Of a stretch of DNA of 64,000 nucleotides, positions 37,003-48,425 are shown in pieces. The notes below the pieces were generated by a model. The model searched no databases. It saw nothing but the letters and a program-made list of their open reading frames with translations, and had not been told where the DNA came from. The DNA lies in contig NZ_AYOZ01000005.1 of NCBI RefSeq assembly GCF_000508165.1, positions 1-64,000 on the forward strand. The letters are read 5' to 3'. Numbering within the stretch: position 1 is the first letter of the stretch; each line of letters starts with the position of its first letter. Made by a program: the position numbers and the translations under genes. The stretch comes from Marinomonas profundimaris (lineage in GTDB: Bacteria > Pseudomonadota > Gammaproteobacteria > Pseudomonadales > Marinomonadaceae).

Positions 37003-37018
37003 GATAAAGTGGTTCCGT

Positions 37019-38497
37019 TTAGATCAGTCGTTTTCGTTCATTGGAAGGAGGGATGTTCATCGCCTCTCGATATTTGGCTACGGTTCGTCGAGCAACCTGT
37101 ATGCCTTGATCGGCTAGAATAGCCGCTAACTTATTATCGCTGAGTGGTTTTTTGGCCGGCTCATCCGCGACAAGTTTTTTAATCATAGCTCGTATTGCCG
37201 TAGAAGAACATTCTCCGCCGGACGCTGTGTTTACATGGCTTGAGAAGAAATACTTGAGTTCAAAAATGCCTTTTGGCGTGTGCATGTATTTTTGAGTTGT
37301 TACTCTTGAGATTGTTGACTCATGCATGCCGACTTCTTCGGCGACATCATGAAGTACCATGGGTTTCATGGCTTCTTCGCCTAATTCAAAGAAATCAATT
37401 TGTCGACTTACAATGCAGCTTGCCACTTTTAGTAGTGTTTCGTTGCGACTCTGTAAGCTCTTCATGAACCACTTCGCTTCTTGGAGTGATGTCTTTATAT
37501 AGCTTACGTCTTCTGCCGCTGTTGCTGCTGTGCTTGCCATTGCTGAATATGTTTCGTTGATTTTAATGGGGGGAAGAGCGTCATTGTTCAGCTCGACTTG
37601 CCATACACCATTGCGCTTTTTAACTGAAACATCAGGAATAACATAGTCGGTGTCATCTGCATCAATCACGGAGCCCGGACGTGGATTAAGTTGTTGAATC
37701 AAGTTCACAACTTCTTTTAAAGCTTCGTCTTTTAGTTTTGTTTTTCTGCTTAACTGTGTGAAATCGCGGTTACCCAAAAGTGGTAAATAATGATCAATGA
37801 GGTTGTGCGTGCTTTTATAAAGAGGGTGGCTTTGAAAAGCCTCTAGCTGAACAAGTAAACAGTCGCGCAAATCAATTGAGCAGACGCCGATTGGATCAAA
37901 GCGCTGCAAGCGGTGTTGTACGGCGATGACTTCTTCCATGTCTAAATCATCGAGTTCTGGGCAAAGAGATTCCCAAATATCCTCTGGTGAAATACTTAAG
38001 TAGCCATCGTTCTGGACACATTCGATAATGGCATAAGCAATTTCGATATCTCGATCGGACATGTGCGTTAGATTTAGTTGCCAGATTAAATGATCTTGTA
38101 TGCTTTCTGCTGGCGCGTTACGGCTTTCGAAGTCGCTTTCGCCTTCGTAGCTATTGTGGTCGCTAACGGCGGCGGAGCTTTGGTATGTGTCATCCCAATT
38201 ACTATCAATAGAAAGTTCTTCGGGGATGCTTTCCGTCCACTCTGATTCGACGCGCGCTTCTTCGTTGTTATTTTCGGTTGAGGTGGTTTCGACGGCACTT
38301 TTGGATTCGATGCTTGCGGGCACATCGTTTGGGTTTTGTTCGTCGTCGTCAAGCTCAAGAAGAGGGTTGGATTCAAGGAATTCGTGGATCTCTTGTTTTA
38401 AATCCAACGTAGAAAGCTGCAGCAAGCGAATGGCTTGTTGCAGCTGTGGCGTCATGGTTAGCTGTTGACCTAGCTTTAGTTGTAAAGACTGCTTCAT
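37019..38497 (-). CDS. rpoN: RNA polymerase sigma-54 factor
   Basis: A 492-residue sigma-54. The N-terminal Gln-rich activator region (LKLGQQLTMTPQLQQAIRLL) is intact, followed by an acidic linker (about 50-130), the core-binding domain, the HTH (MHESTISRVTTQKYMHTPKGIFELKYFF) and the RpoN box ARRTVAKYRE near the C-terminus. It lies 75 bp after lptB. The presence of PtsN and NPr downstream is the normal link to nitrogen control. Confidence 0.97.
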   Translation of the reverse strand: MKQSLQLKLGQQLTMTPQLQQAIRLLQLSTLDLKQEIHEFLESNPLLELDDDEQNPNDVPASIESKSAVETTSTENNNEEARVESEWTESIPEELSIDSNWDDTYQSSAAVSDHNSYEGESDFESRNAPAESIQDHLIWQLNLTHMSDRDIEIAYAIIECVQNDGYLSISPEDIWESLCPELDDLDMEEVIAVQHRLQRFDPIGVCSIDLRDCLLVQLEAFQSHPLYKSTHNLIDHYLPLLGNRDFTQLSRKTKLKDEALKEVVNLIQQLNPRPGSVIDADDTDYVIPDVSVKKRNGVWQVELNNDALPPIKINETYSAMASTAATAAEDVSYIKTSLQEAKWFMKSLQSRNETLLKVASCIVSRQIDFFELGEEAMKPMVLHDVAEEVGMHESTISRVTTQKYMHTPKGIFELKYFFSSHVNTASGGECSSTAIRAMIKKLVADEPAKKPLSDNKLAAILADQGIQVARRTVAKYREAMNIPPSNERKRLI

Positions 38498-38572
38498 AGA
38501 GCAACTCTTTTTGTTTGAGTGAATTGGAACGAGTTATGCATACTACTCCCTTTCTACAGCAATGATAAGGGG

Positions 38573-39298
38573 TTACAGACGGAAGTCGTCGCCTAAATAT
38601 ACCTTTTTGACTTGCTCATTATTGATGACGGTACTGGCATCGCCAGAAGCAATAATATAGCCATTGCCAACAATGTAAGCCTTGTCACAGATGTCCAGAG
38701 TTTCTCTAACATTGTGATCGGTAATTAGGACGCCGATGCCACTTTCTTGAAGATGTTTGATGATCAGTTTTATGTCGCCAACAGAGATGGGGTCTACGCC
38801 GGCGAAGGGTTCATCCAGTAGGATAAATTTCGGATTCATAGCAAGTGCTCTTGCTATTTCGACTCGGCGCCTTTCTCCACCAGAAAGGGCCATGCCTAAG
38901 TTCTTTCGAATGTGAGTGATGTGAAACTCTTCTAATAAATCTTCGAGCCTGTCATTTCGTTGGCTTTTGGTTAATTCCTTGCGCGTTTCTAAAATGGCAG
39001 AGATATTATCTTCGACTGACATTTTACGAAAAATAGACGCTTCCTGTGGTAGGTAGCCTATGCCTTTCTGGGCACGAGTATGCATGGCGTCTTGGGTGAT
39101 GTCTGTGCCATCAATAAATATCCCGCCAGCGTCATTGGCCACCATGCCGACAATCATATAAAAACAGGTTGTTTTTCCTGCACCGTTTGGACCGAGTAAG
39201 CCGACAGCTTGGCCGGATTCGACTGCAATGGAGACGTCTTTTACTACTTGGCGTTTTTTGTAGCTTTTAGCGAGGTGTTTAGCTTCTAGTAACGCCAT
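38573..39298 (-). CDS. lptB: LPS export ABC transporter ATP-binding protein LptB
   Basis: A 241-residue cytosolic ATPase that powers LPS extraction by LptFG. Walker [10 protein letters not shown] (about 35-43), signature [14 protein letters not shown] and Walker [14 protein letters not shown] are intact. The start codon abuts the lptA stop with no gap. It is third in lptC-lptA-lptB. Confidence 0.97.
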   Translation of the reverse strand: MALLEAKHLAKSYKKRQVVKDVSIAVESGQAVGLLGPNGAGKTTCFYMIVGMVANDAGGIFIDGTDITQDAMHTRAQKGIGYLPQEASIFRKMSVEDNISAILETRKELTKSQRNDRLEDLLEEFHITHIRKNLGMALSGGERRRVEIARALAMNPKFILLDEPFAGVDPISVGDIKLIIKHLQESGIGVLITDHNVRETLDICDKAYIVGNGYIIASGDASTVINNEQVKKVYLGDDFRL

Positions 39299-39808
39299 TT
39301 ATTTTTTCACCTCAGGTGCTTGTGGTTGTAAGGTCATTGATACTCGGCCTGAATCTTTTTTCTCAGCGCTGAATGTGCCGTCATTTATCATGTAAAGAAT
39401 GTAATCTGCAGTGATGGAATTATTCATCCGACTAAGATAGCCATTACCGATGATTTCCAGTTTCGATTCGCTAGTGGAGTAGTGTATTTCGTCGCCTTTG
39501 CTGATTACGATATTGCCGCTCCAGTCAATTTGTTGGCTGAATTTTGCGGGTTTACCACTGGCTTCCAAGTTGCTGAATCTACGGGTATTCGCATCAGTTG
39601 TTACTTTTAAGTATTGCGCTTGGATTTCTATTGAGCCTTGCTTGATAAAAACATTGCCTTTGTAGATGGCTTCGCCAGTGTTTTGGTCAAAGGAAGCTTC
39701 ATCAGCTTGTATTTCTAGCGGTTTGCTGGCGTCGTCAGGGAGTGCGTACGCTTGCTGGCCAATAAAGGCGATGGCAAACAGTAGGCTGAAGTTAATGAAT
39801 GGTTTCAT
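39299..39808 (-). CDS. lptA: LPS transport periplasmic protein LptA
   Basis: A 169-residue periplasmic beta-jellyroll protein forming the LPS bridge between membranes. Signal peptide about 1-22 (cleavage after QQAYA), then the OstA-type repeat LEIQADEASFDQNTGEAIYKGNVFIKQGS. It overlaps lptC by 17 bp. Confidence 0.95.
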   Translation of the reverse strand: MKPFINFSLLFAIAFIGQQAYALPDDASKPLEIQADEASFDQNTGEAIYKGNVFIKQGSIEIQAQYLKVTTDANTRRFSNLEASGKPAKFSQQIDWSGNIVISKGDEIHYSTSESKLEIIGNGYLSRMNNSITADYILYMINDGTFSAEKKDSGRVSMTLQPQAPEVKK

Positions 39809-40370
39809 ATTTTCCTCGTACAGATCCCGTCATAATGACTTCTTCTGAATTGATATAAGTTGTAATCGTGCCTGCAGAAGTCACTCCTTGCGTAGAGGTG
39901 AGAGTGGCGTTTCCTTGGCTGGTTAAAGACTGGTCTTGGTCTAAATAATGTACGCTGTCTGCATTAAGTATTATGTCTTCTGACAAAGGGTACTTTTTAG
40001 TCGCCGTGGCGTTGTCTGTTAATAGAATATCATTACTTCCGTCTTCAATAACCCCTTTATCTGCTTTCGCGCTCCAGCTTCCTGATTGAGAGTGGCGCTG
40101 AACGCTAGGTTGTTCTAATAATGTTTTAGATTGAGCGATGTAGTGCAGGGTTTGCTTGGCGTTCAGTGTTTCAATAAGCTGGCCGCCAGCATCGAATTCT
40201 TTCAGTTGCACCTGAGTGATAAAATAGTCCGGCGAGGTGCTGAGTGAATCCGTTTGCACCAAGTTTTGTTTTGGTGTTGCTCCATACCAAAATAGGGATA
40301 CCACTAATGCAGCGACAGCCATAATAAAAAGTAGGCTTTTTATGTTGATAAGGTAGCGAATCATCAGCAT
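39792..40370 (-). CDS. lptC: LPS export protein LptC
   Basis: About 192 residues from ATG 40370, which overlaps the TAA of the antiporter gene by one base (TAATG). A longer frame upstream lies inside that gene and is rejected. One TM helix (about 12-32) is followed by a periplasmic domain that receives LPS from LptFG and passes it to LptA. The kdsD and kdsC genes usually between the antiporter and lptC are absent. Confidence 0.93.
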   Translation of the reverse strand: MLMIRYLINIKSLLFIMAVAALVVSLFWYGATPKQNLVQTDSLSTSPDYFITQVQLKEFDAGGQLIETLNAKQTLHYIAQSKTLLEQPSVQRHSQSGSWSAKADKGVIEDGSNDILLTDNATATKKYPLSEDIILNADSVHYLDQDQSLTSQGNATLTSTQGVTSAGTITTYINSEEVIMTGSVRGKYETIH

Positions 40371-41332
40371 TACAATGATCCGCTTGTGCTTATGATGAGC
40401 AAATAAACACCATAAGATGCGATAAGTGGTAACCCAATCCATCTCGGTATGCTGTTGTTTTTTGTTTTCTTAAATAGAAAAATGGCAATGGCAAGAGCAA
40501 CGGTTAGCCCTAGAACCCAAGGGTAGTCTCGGCTGATGACATTGGCGTCGACCATTCCTGGCGCGATCAGTGCGGGTAGTGGCAAGACGGTAGCGAGGTT
40601 GAAGATATTCGATCCCAAGATATTGCCAATGGCAATGTCGTGGTGACCTTTTCGAACGCTGCTGACTGATGCTGCCAATTCCGGCAGGCTAGTGCCAATC
40701 GCGACGATCGTTAAGCCAATAACCAGTTCGCTAACGCCCAGCGCGGTGGCAATGCCTATAGCGCCCCAAACAAGCAGTTTTGAGCTGCCAATTAATATAA
40801 TTAATCCGATTAGAGCAAACAGTATTGATTTACCAACGGAAGCGCCATCGTCTTCCGGTAGGCCTTCTTCTAGTTCACTTTTGAGGTCTTTATTGCCGCG
40901 CAACAAAATGGTCAAAATAACGATGAAGGCAGCAAGTAAAATAATGCCGTCCCATACACCAAGGTGTTGATCAAAAAGTAAAGCGCCTGTTAATAAGGTG
41001 ATGGCCAGTACAAGAGGAACTTCTTTGGAAGAGAGTCCAGATGCAATCGGGATGGCTGAAAATAAAAGAGTGATACCAAAGACGAGGGCGATGTTGGCAA
41101 TATTAGACCCGAGAACATTCCCAACGGCAATTTCGGGTGCGTTATCAAATGCGGCAATGGCAGAAACGACCATTTCTGGTGCTGATGTGCCGAATGCTAC
41201 CAATGTGATCCCGATAATCATGGGATTTACATTTAATTTTTCAGCAACCAGGGCGGAATGTTCGATGAATTTATCTGAACTGATAACCAGTAAGATTAAC
41301 CCTGCGATTAGGGCGACAGAAAACAGCAGCAT
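40370..41332 (-). CDS. Calcium/sodium antiporter family protein (YrbG-like)
   Basis: About 320 residues from ATG 41332 (GTG 41350 possible). Ten or eleven membrane helices in two inverted repeats, each with the ion-binding motif: TLVAFGTSAPEMVVS near residue 45 and VAIGTSLPELAAS near 215, plus GNVLGSNIANI and GNILGSNIFNL. This is the CaCA family. Its place before lptC is conserved in gammaproteobacteria. The ion used in vivo is not certain. Confidence 0.93.
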   Translation of the reverse strand: MLLFSVALIAGLILLVISSDKFIEHSALVAEKLNVNPMIIGITLVAFGTSAPEMVVSAIAAFDNAPEIAVGNVLGSNIANIALVFGITLLFSAIPIASGLSSKEVPLVLAITLLTGALLFDQHLGVWDGIILLAAFIVILTILLRGNKDLKSELEEGLPEDDGASVGKSILFALIGLIILIGSSKLLVWGAIGIATALGVSELVIGLTIVAIGTSLPELAASVSSVRKGHHDIAIGNILGSNIFNLATVLPLPALIAPGMVDANVISRDYPWVLGLTVALAIAIFLFKKTKNNSIPRWIGLPLIASYGVYLLIISTSGSL

Positions 41333-41497
41333 AACTTTGAAATTACTCACAAATTTAAAGAAGCCCCCATTTAATGAGGTTTGGCATTTAAATTCAAGAC
41401 TTGATATTACAAACAAATTGGATTCTGTCAGTACGGTGATTTTATTTGTTAAGGTGCGATGATAGTATCTAGCGATATTTCGTATGGATAGAAAGGT

Positions 41498-42310
41498 GTG
41501 TCAGTGGTAGATGCGTATATAAAAGTCCAAGATATTCACTTCACCCGTGGTGGGCGAGTCATTTACGAAAATGTCTCGCTGACCATTCCTCGAGGAAAAG
41601 TGACGGCGGTAATGGGCCCCAGCGGTACAGGGAAAACAACGTTGTTGCGGTTGATTGCGGCGCAACTGACTCCCGATTCAGGGTGTGTCTTAGTGGATGG
41701 GCAAGATGTCCATAAATTGTCGCGCTCGGATTTGTATAAAGTGCGTAAGAAAATGGGTATGTTGTTTCAGAGCGGTGCGCTTTTTAGTGATATGTCTGTC
41801 TATGAAAATATTGCCTTTCCCATTGAGGAGCACACCAAGCTAAGTGCCTCCGCTATAAAGGATATTGTCGCACAAAAATTACACAGCGTTGGTTTGCGCG
41901 GAGCGGCGGGTTTGATGCCTTCTGAGTTATCTGGTGGTATGGCTCGACGAGTGGCGTTGGCTCGTGCCATCGCTCTTGATCCAGAATTAGTAATGTACGA
42001 TGAACCTTTTACTGGCCAAGACCCTATATCTAAAGGTGTGTTGGTTTCTTTGATACGAGAGTTGAACGATTCTGCGAACATTACCTCGGTTGTGGTTTCT
42101 CATGATGTGGAGGAGTCTCTGTCGATAGCGGATCATGTTTGTATTCTGGCTGGAGGTCGTGTCATCGCCGAAGGGTCGGCTGACGACATTCGTGCTTCAG
42201 ATAACCCTCAGGTCAAGCAGTTTTTAAATGGCGAGCCAGACGGTCCGGTGCCTTTTCATTATCCTGAAGCAGCGAACGGTATGCTTTATAAAAGTGGAGC
42301 ATCACGATGA
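41498..42310 (+). CDS. mlaF: Phospholipid transport ABC ATPase MlaF
   Basis: A 270-residue ATPase of the Mla system, which moves phospholipid between the inner and outer membranes to keep the outer leaflet asymmetric. Walker [10 protein letters not shown] (40-48), signature [14 protein letters not shown] and Walker [14 protein letters not shown] are seen. The start is GTG 41498 after AAAGG (GTG 41504 also possible). It heads mlaFEDC and is divergent from the antiporter gene. Confidence 0.94.
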   Translation: MSVVDAYIKVQDIHFTRGGRVIYENVSLTIPRGKVTAVMGPSGTGKTTLLRLIAAQLTPDSGCVLVDGQDVHKLSRSDLYKVRKKMGMLFQSGALFSDMSVYENIAFPIEEHTKLSASAIKDIVAQKLHSVGLRGAAGLMPSELSGGMARRVALARAIALDPELVMYDEPFTGQDPISKGVLVSLIRELNDSANITSVVVSHDVEESLSIADHVCILAGGRVIAEGSADDIRASDNPQVKQFLNGEPDGPVPFHYPEAANGMLYKSGASR

Positions 42311-43089
42311 AAGCAATAATCTCTATGGGGGCGTGGCTTTTTGATTGGTTGGAAGCGGTTGGGCGAGCGGGAATTTTTCTGGTTCAAAGTGTGTTTAGAT
42401 TGCCGGTGCGTTTCGGTGAATCCGTTAACCTTCTGGTTAAGCAACTCTATTCTGTTGGGGTTCTATCCCTAGTTATTATAATTGTTTCCGGTACGTTTAT
42501 TGGAATGGTGTTGTCGTTGCAGGGCTACAGTATTTTGGCTAAATTTGGATCTGAAGAAGCGGTCGGTCAATTGTTGGCTTTGTCTTTGTTACGAGAGCTT
42601 TCCCCTGTGGTGACCGCGTTACTCTTTGCTGGTCGGGCGGGGTCATCTTTAACGGCGGAGATTGGTTTGATGAAGGCGACAGAGCAGCTGTCGAGTTATG
42701 AAATGATGGGGGTGGATCCGCTAAGGCGTGTTATTGCTCCGCGGTTTATTGCAGGTGTGATTTGCTTGCCTCTATTAAGCCTTATTTTTTCAGCGTCTGG
42801 TATCTTGGGTGGTCAGCTTGTGTCTGTAGGCTGGCTGGGGGTATATGACGGCGCTTTCTGGTCATCCATGCAACAGTCTGTCTATTTTGATACTGATATT
42901 ATGAATGGTGTTATTAAAGCGGTTTGTTTTTCCGTTGTTGTGACGTGGATTGCGGTTTATCAGGGTTATGAATGCGTTCCCACTTCAGAAGGGATTGGTA
43001 AAGCAACAACTCGTACGGTTGTGTTGGGTTCGTTGGCTATTTTGGCGTTAGATTTTATATTGACCGCAGCTATGTTTGGAGATTTTTAG
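42307..43089 (+). CDS. mlaE: Phospholipid transport permease MlaE
   Basis: A 260-residue inner-membrane permease of the Mla complex with about five or six helices. Family blocks: [43 protein letters not shown] and [19 protein letters not shown]. It starts within the mlaF stop (4-bp overlap). There is no N-terminal STAS domain, so it does not replace the missing MlaB. Confidence 0.95.
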   Translation: MKAIISMGAWLFDWLEAVGRAGIFLVQSVFRLPVRFGESVNLLVKQLYSVGVLSLVIIIVSGTFIGMVLSLQGYSILAKFGSEEAVGQLLALSLLRELSPVVTALLFAGRAGSSLTAEIGLMKATEQLSSYEMMGVDPLRRVIAPRFIAGVICLPLLSLIFSASGILGGQLVSVGWLGVYDGAFWSSMQQSVYFDTDIMNGVIKAVCFSVVVTWIAVYQGYECVPTSEGIGKATTRTVVLGSLAILALDFILTAAMFGDF

Positions 43090-43090
43090 G

Positions 43091-43555
43091 ATGAGAAGTA
43101 AGCGCGCAGAATTAATGGTTGGCTGTTTTATCGTGTTGGGGGTGGTTGCTCTCATTTATTTGGCGGTGCAGGTAAGCGGTTTGGCTTTTTCGAGCAAAAA
43201 AGACACCTATCAGGTTGTTGCTCGCTTTGATGACATTGCCGGTTTGTCCAGTCGAGCAAAAGTCTCTATTGCAGGAGTCGAGGTGGGTAACGTTGAATCG
43301 ATTACCTTTGACAAAGAGTTGTTCATGGCATTGGTGAAGATGAATATTTATTCGGATGTCGATAATATTCCGACAGATAGCTCAATTGCAGTCTTAACCA
43401 GTGGGCTTCTTGGGGAAAAATACTTGGGCATTTCGATCGGTGCAGATGACGAGTTGCTAACAAACGGAAGTGAAATTTATGATACTCAATCAGCGTTGGT
43501 TTTAGAGACTTTGATCAGTCAGTTTTTGTTCAAGAGTGGCGATTCGGAGAAATAA
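43091..43555 (+). CDS. mlaD: Phospholipid-binding MCE protein MlaD
   Basis: A 154-residue MCE-domain protein from ATG 43091, one base after the mlaE stop, with GGAG upstream; a TTG at 43076 is less likely. One TM helix (about 9-30) is followed by a single MCE domain (about 38-115: YQVVARFDDIAGLSSRAKVSIAGVEVG). It forms the periplasmic hexameric ring of the complex. Confidence 0.94.
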   Translation: MRSKRAELMVGCFIVLGVVALIYLAVQVSGLAFSSKKDTYQVVARFDDIAGLSSRAKVSIAGVEVGNVESITFDKELFMALVKMNIYSDVDNIPTDSSIAVLTSGLLGEKYLGISIGADDELLTNGSEIYDTQSALVLETLISQFLFKSGDSEK

Positions 43556-43558
43556 TTC

Positions 43559-44176
43559 ATGTCTAACGTTTTGTTAAAGATTGTCTTTACTTTTGTTTTA
43601 ATTGGGTCGGGTCTTGCTTGGGGTGGCGTTGAAGAGGCAAGAGATGCTGTTATTAAGGTTGTGGATGCGTTTCGTACTGATATTGTTGCGGACAAAAAAA
43701 TACTGGTGAACGACCCTGTTTTGCTTGAAAAAAGAGTCAATGACATTTTGGTCGATGTGGTTGATTTTGATGATTTTTCTAAAAAAGTTATGGGGAAATA
43801 CTACCGAAGAGCAACGCCGGAACAGCGGTCTCGATTTGCTAATGTCACCAAAGATACCTTGCTGAAGACGTATGGAGCTTCATTGCTTGAGCTTGATGCG
43901 GATCGTATCAATGTGTTGCCATTAGGACCTCAAGGTAGAGGGAAAGAAACAAAAGTAGATGTAGACTTCGAAATGGAGTCCGGCGGCTTGCTTAATATCA
44001 GTTTTTATATGGAGCAAGCAAAGGCTGGGAATTGGTTGTTGAGTAATATTGTTATCAACAATATCAATTTTGGCTTAACGTTCCGTAAGCAATTTGCGGT
44101 GATGATGGAGCAGAATAGAAACGACATAGAGATGGCAATTTCAGCATGGAGAGAGTCTCTCGCTAAAAAAGCTTAG
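43559..44176 (+). CDS. mlaC: Phospholipid-binding periplasmic protein MlaC
   Basis: A 205-residue soluble carrier of phospholipid between MlaFED and the outer-membrane MlaA. A signal peptide of about 20 residues is seen, then the family core VDFDDFSKKVMGKYYRRATPEQRSRF and NWLLSNIVINNINFGLTFRKQF. It is the last gene of the Mla run; a strong terminator follows instead of mlaB. Confidence 0.94.
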   Translation: MSNVLLKIVFTFVLIGSGLAWGGVEEARDAVIKVVDAFRTDIVADKKILVNDPVLLEKRVNDILVDVVDFDDFSKKVMGKYYRRATPEQRSRFANVTKDTLLKTYGASLLELDADRINVLPLGPQGRGKETKVDVDFEMESGGLLNISFYMEQAKAGNWLLSNIVINNINFGLTFRKQFAVMMEQNRNDIEMAISAWRESLAKKA

Positions 44177-44205
44177 TCGATTTTATGAGCTTTAGAGGTG
44201 AAAAT

Positions 44206-44241
44206 AGAGCCCGAATTCACGATGTGAGTTCGGGTTTTTTG
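44206..44241 (+). terminator. Terminator after mlaC
   Basis: An 11-bp stem CCCGAATTCAC / GTGAGTTCGGG (44210-44234, one T-G pair) with a three-base loop, followed by TTTTTT. It separates mlaFEDC from ibaG-murA. Confidence 0.9.
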
Positions 44242-44389
44242 TGTTTGAGAGTTGGCGTGTTGTCAGTCTCGAATAAAATCTTTAAAAACAAGTGATTTTT
44301 ATCCATAGATGAGCGTTGAGGTGTTAAGTAGTTGGCTGTACTAAGGTAGAATAAACACAACTGAATATATTTTATTTATTGGAGCGACT

Positions 44390-45914
<1,525 letters not shown>

Positions 45915-45915
45915 T

Positions 45916-46560
45916 ATGAACAAAACGTTAACGATTGCATTGTCGAAAGGACGTATTCTCGGTGAGACGTTACCTCTTTTGGAAAAGGCGAATATTGTCC
46001 CGCTAGAAGATATTACAAAAAGCCGAAAATTGATTTTTGATACCAATCATGAGCATATCAAGTTAGTCATTCTTCGTGCGACGGATGTTCCGACTTACGT
46101 TGATCATGGTGTCGCAGACTTTGGTGTTGCAGGTAAAGATGTGTTGATGGAAGCATCGACTAAAAATCTTTATGAATTGTTGGACCTTAAAATTGCGAAA
46201 TGCCGATTGATGACAGCAGGTGTTGTTGGGCAGCCTTTGCCAACAAGACGCTTAAAAGTGGCTTCTAAATTTATAAAAACCGCGAAAGCGTATTTTGCTG
46301 AGCAGGGCATTCAAGCTGATGTTGTAAAACTGTACGGTGCGATGGAGCTTGCTCCTATTATGGGTTTGGCTGATCTTATTGTTGATATTGTCGATACGGG
46401 CAATACTTTAAAGGCAAATGGTCTTGAATCTCGGGAGTTAATTGCACCAATTAGTACGCGTTTGGTGGTTAATAAAGCGGCTTACAAAACGAAATACTCT
46501 GAGATTGAGCCAATTTTAGAGATGATCAAGCGTGCCGTTGACGATAACGAGGGTAAATAA
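45916..46560 (+). CDS. hisG: ATP phosphoribosyltransferase, short form HisG(S)
   Basis: A 214-residue catalytic subunit of the first step of histidine synthesis. The motif [14 protein letters not shown] and the PRPP loop [19 protein letters not shown] are seen. It lacks the C-terminal regulatory domain of the long form, so it should need HisZ, which is not encoded in the window. Confidence 0.96.
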   Translation: MNKTLTIALSKGRILGETLPLLEKANIVPLEDITKSRKLIFDTNHEHIKLVILRATDVPTYVDHGVADFGVAGKDVLMEASTKNLYELLDLKIAKCRLMTAGVVGQPLPTRRLKVASKFIKTAKAYFAEQGIQADVVKLYGAMELAPIMGLADLIVDIVDTGNTLKANGLESRELIAPISTRLVVNKAAYKTKYSEIEPILEMIKRAVDDNEGK

Positions 46561-47871
46561 TTGAAGCTTAATATTCGACAGTTTTCTTCACGTTCTGAGG
46601 GCTTTTATTCGGAATTAGATGCGTTGCTTGCATGGGACTCTGTGTCTGATGCTGGCGTTCAGACAGCGGTGGCGAACATCGTTGAGCAGGTTCGTCTGAA
46701 AGGTGATGGCGCCGTTATTGAATTCACGAATCGTTTTGATCGTCGTGAGGTGGTGTCTTCTGCTGATCTTGAGATATCACGTGAAGAGCTTGCGCTCGCT
46801 AAGGATCGAGTTAGCGCTGAGTTGGTGGCTAGTTTAGAGGCGGCGGCTAAGCGAGTCCATGAATATCATGAGCGTCAAAAACAGCCATCTTGGCAGTACC
46901 AAGAAGATAATGGCACTGTGCTTGGTCAAAAGGTGACACCGTTGGATCGAGTGGGCGTTTATGTGCCGGGCGGTAAAGCGGCTTATCCTTCTTCTGTATT
47001 AATGAACGTGATGCCGGCAAAAGTAGCGGGTGTTGGTGAGATTATTATGGTGGTTCCAACACCAGATGGTGTTGTGAATGATATCGTTTTGGCTGCTGCT
47101 TATATTGCGGGTGTTGATCGTGTGTTTACCATTGGTGGTGCTCAGGCGGTTGCGGCTTTGGCTTACGGTACTGAAACCGTGCCTAAAGTCGATAAAATTG
47201 TCGGCCCAGGCAACATCTATGTGGCGACCGCTAAGAAAATGGTTTTTGGGGTTGTTGGTATTGACATGATTGCCGGCCCATCTGAAATTTTAGTGGTTTG
47301 CGATGGTAAGACCGATCCAGATTGGATTGCGATGGACTTATTTTCTCAAGCAGAGCATGACGAAGATGCTCAGTCTATTTTGATCTCTCCTGATTTGGCA
47401 TTTATTGAGAATGTAAAGTCATCTATGGAGCGTTTAATCGAGACTCAGAGTCGCAAAGCTATTATCAAATCGTCTTTAGAAGGTCGTGGTGCATTTATTC
47501 ATGTCGAAAGTATGGATGAGGCAATGGATATCGCAAACATTGTGGCCGCAGAGCATCTTGAATTGTCTATTGATGAGCCTGAAAAATGGGTTGAAAAAAT
47601 ACGTCATGCAGGTGCTATTTTTATGGGTCGACACACACCAGAGGCGTTGGGTGATTATTGTGCAGGACCAAATCACGTGCTGCCTACCTCTGGGACGGCA
47701 AGGTTTTCTTCTCCATTGGGCGTGTATGATTTTCAGAAACGAAGCTCGTTGATTTATTGCTCTCCTGAAGGGGCTAGCGAATTGGCAAAAATTGCGTCTC
47801 CTTTGGCGCGCGGTGAATCTCTAGAGGCGCATGCTATTTCGGCGGAATATCGTATTTTAAAGGATTCTTGA
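46561..47871 (+). CDS. hisD: Histidinol dehydrogenase
   Basis: A 436-residue zinc enzyme for the last two steps of histidine synthesis, histidinol to histidine with two NAD+. Signature [17 protein letters not shown] and [16 protein letters not shown], and catalytic His residues in AEHLELSID and GPNHVLPT. It starts with TTG 46561 right after the hisG stop. The usual next gene in Pseudomonas, hisC, is not here. Confidence 0.96.
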   Translation: MKLNIRQFSSRSEGFYSELDALLAWDSVSDAGVQTAVANIVEQVRLKGDGAVIEFTNRFDRREVVSSADLEISREELALAKDRVSAELVASLEAAAKRVHEYHERQKQPSWQYQEDNGTVLGQKVTPLDRVGVYVPGGKAAYPSSVLMNVMPAKVAGVGEIIMVVPTPDGVVNDIVLAAAYIAGVDRVFTIGGAQAVAALAYGTETVPKVDKIVGPGNIYVATAKKMVFGVVGIDMIAGPSEILVVCDGKTDPDWIAMDLFSQAEHDEDAQSILISPDLAFIENVKSSMERLIETQSRKAIIKSSLEGRGAFIHVESMDEAMDIANIVAAEHLELSIDEPEKWVEKIRHAGAIFMGRHTPEALGDYCAGPNHVLPTSGTARFSSPLGVYDFQKRSSLIYCSPEGASELAKIASPLARGESLEAHAISAEYRILKDS

Positions 47872-47873
47872 TT

Positions 47874-48425
47874 GTGGCTAAGACCAATCATCATCCAGCA
47901 GCCCTTTACCAATTAAGAAAAGTGACGCGTATTTTAGCGTTGATTATCTTAGTTTTGGTCGCTGGTGGCTTTTTTATGCCAACAGACTATCGCGTTGAGC
48001 GAAGTGTTGTGATTAATGCGCCTCGTGAGGTGATTTTTCAAAACATCTTTCAGGGTGATTATTTACCGCGTTGGATGTATGTCCAAAATGGCCAGATTGA
48101 TGCTTTTGAAGGGAATTTGGAAGAAGGCGATTCCATTACCTTGTCGTACAACGATATTCCAGATCGCGGTGTTTTGTCTGTGATTGTTCAGTCTGAGCAA
48201 GGTGTGAGCTTTGATGTCCGGCCGAAGTCTAAAGTTAATGTTGTCCATAATGACATTCGCTTTCAGTCGGATAATAATGAAACCCTTGTTGTCTGGACGA
48301 TTGAAGGCGATCTCAGTGCTGGTCTTTTAAGTCCTTATCTTGCGTTCTTTGCCAATAATATTGCCGGTAATAACTTTGAGAAAAGTTTACATAACCTTAA
48401 AGAGATAATCGAAGCTCGTCATTAG
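47874..48425 (+). CDS. SRPBCC-fold protein with N-terminal membrane anchor
   Basis: About 183 residues from GTG 47874, with AGGA nine bases upstream; TTG 47868 overlaps the hisD stop. One TM helix (about 20-40) is followed by a polyketide-cyclase/START-like domain (YRVERSVVINAPREVIFQNI). Such domains bind hydrophobic ligands; the ligand here is unknown. Its stop overlaps the convergent protease gene by 4 bp. Confidence 0.8.
   Translation: MAKTNHHPAALYQLRKVTRILALIILVLVAGGFFMPTDYRVERSVVINAPREVIFQNIFQGDYLPRWMYVQNGQIDAFEGNLEEGDSITLSYNDIPDRGVLSVIVQSEQGVSFDVRPKSKVNVVHNDIRFQSDNNETLVVWTIEGDLSAGLLSPYLAFFANNIAGNNFEKSLHNLKEIIEARH

Noticed and set aside
40998-41462. 154-codon frame opposite the antiporter gene
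   Set aside because: Shadow of a membrane-protein gene; no start signal and no recognisable domain.
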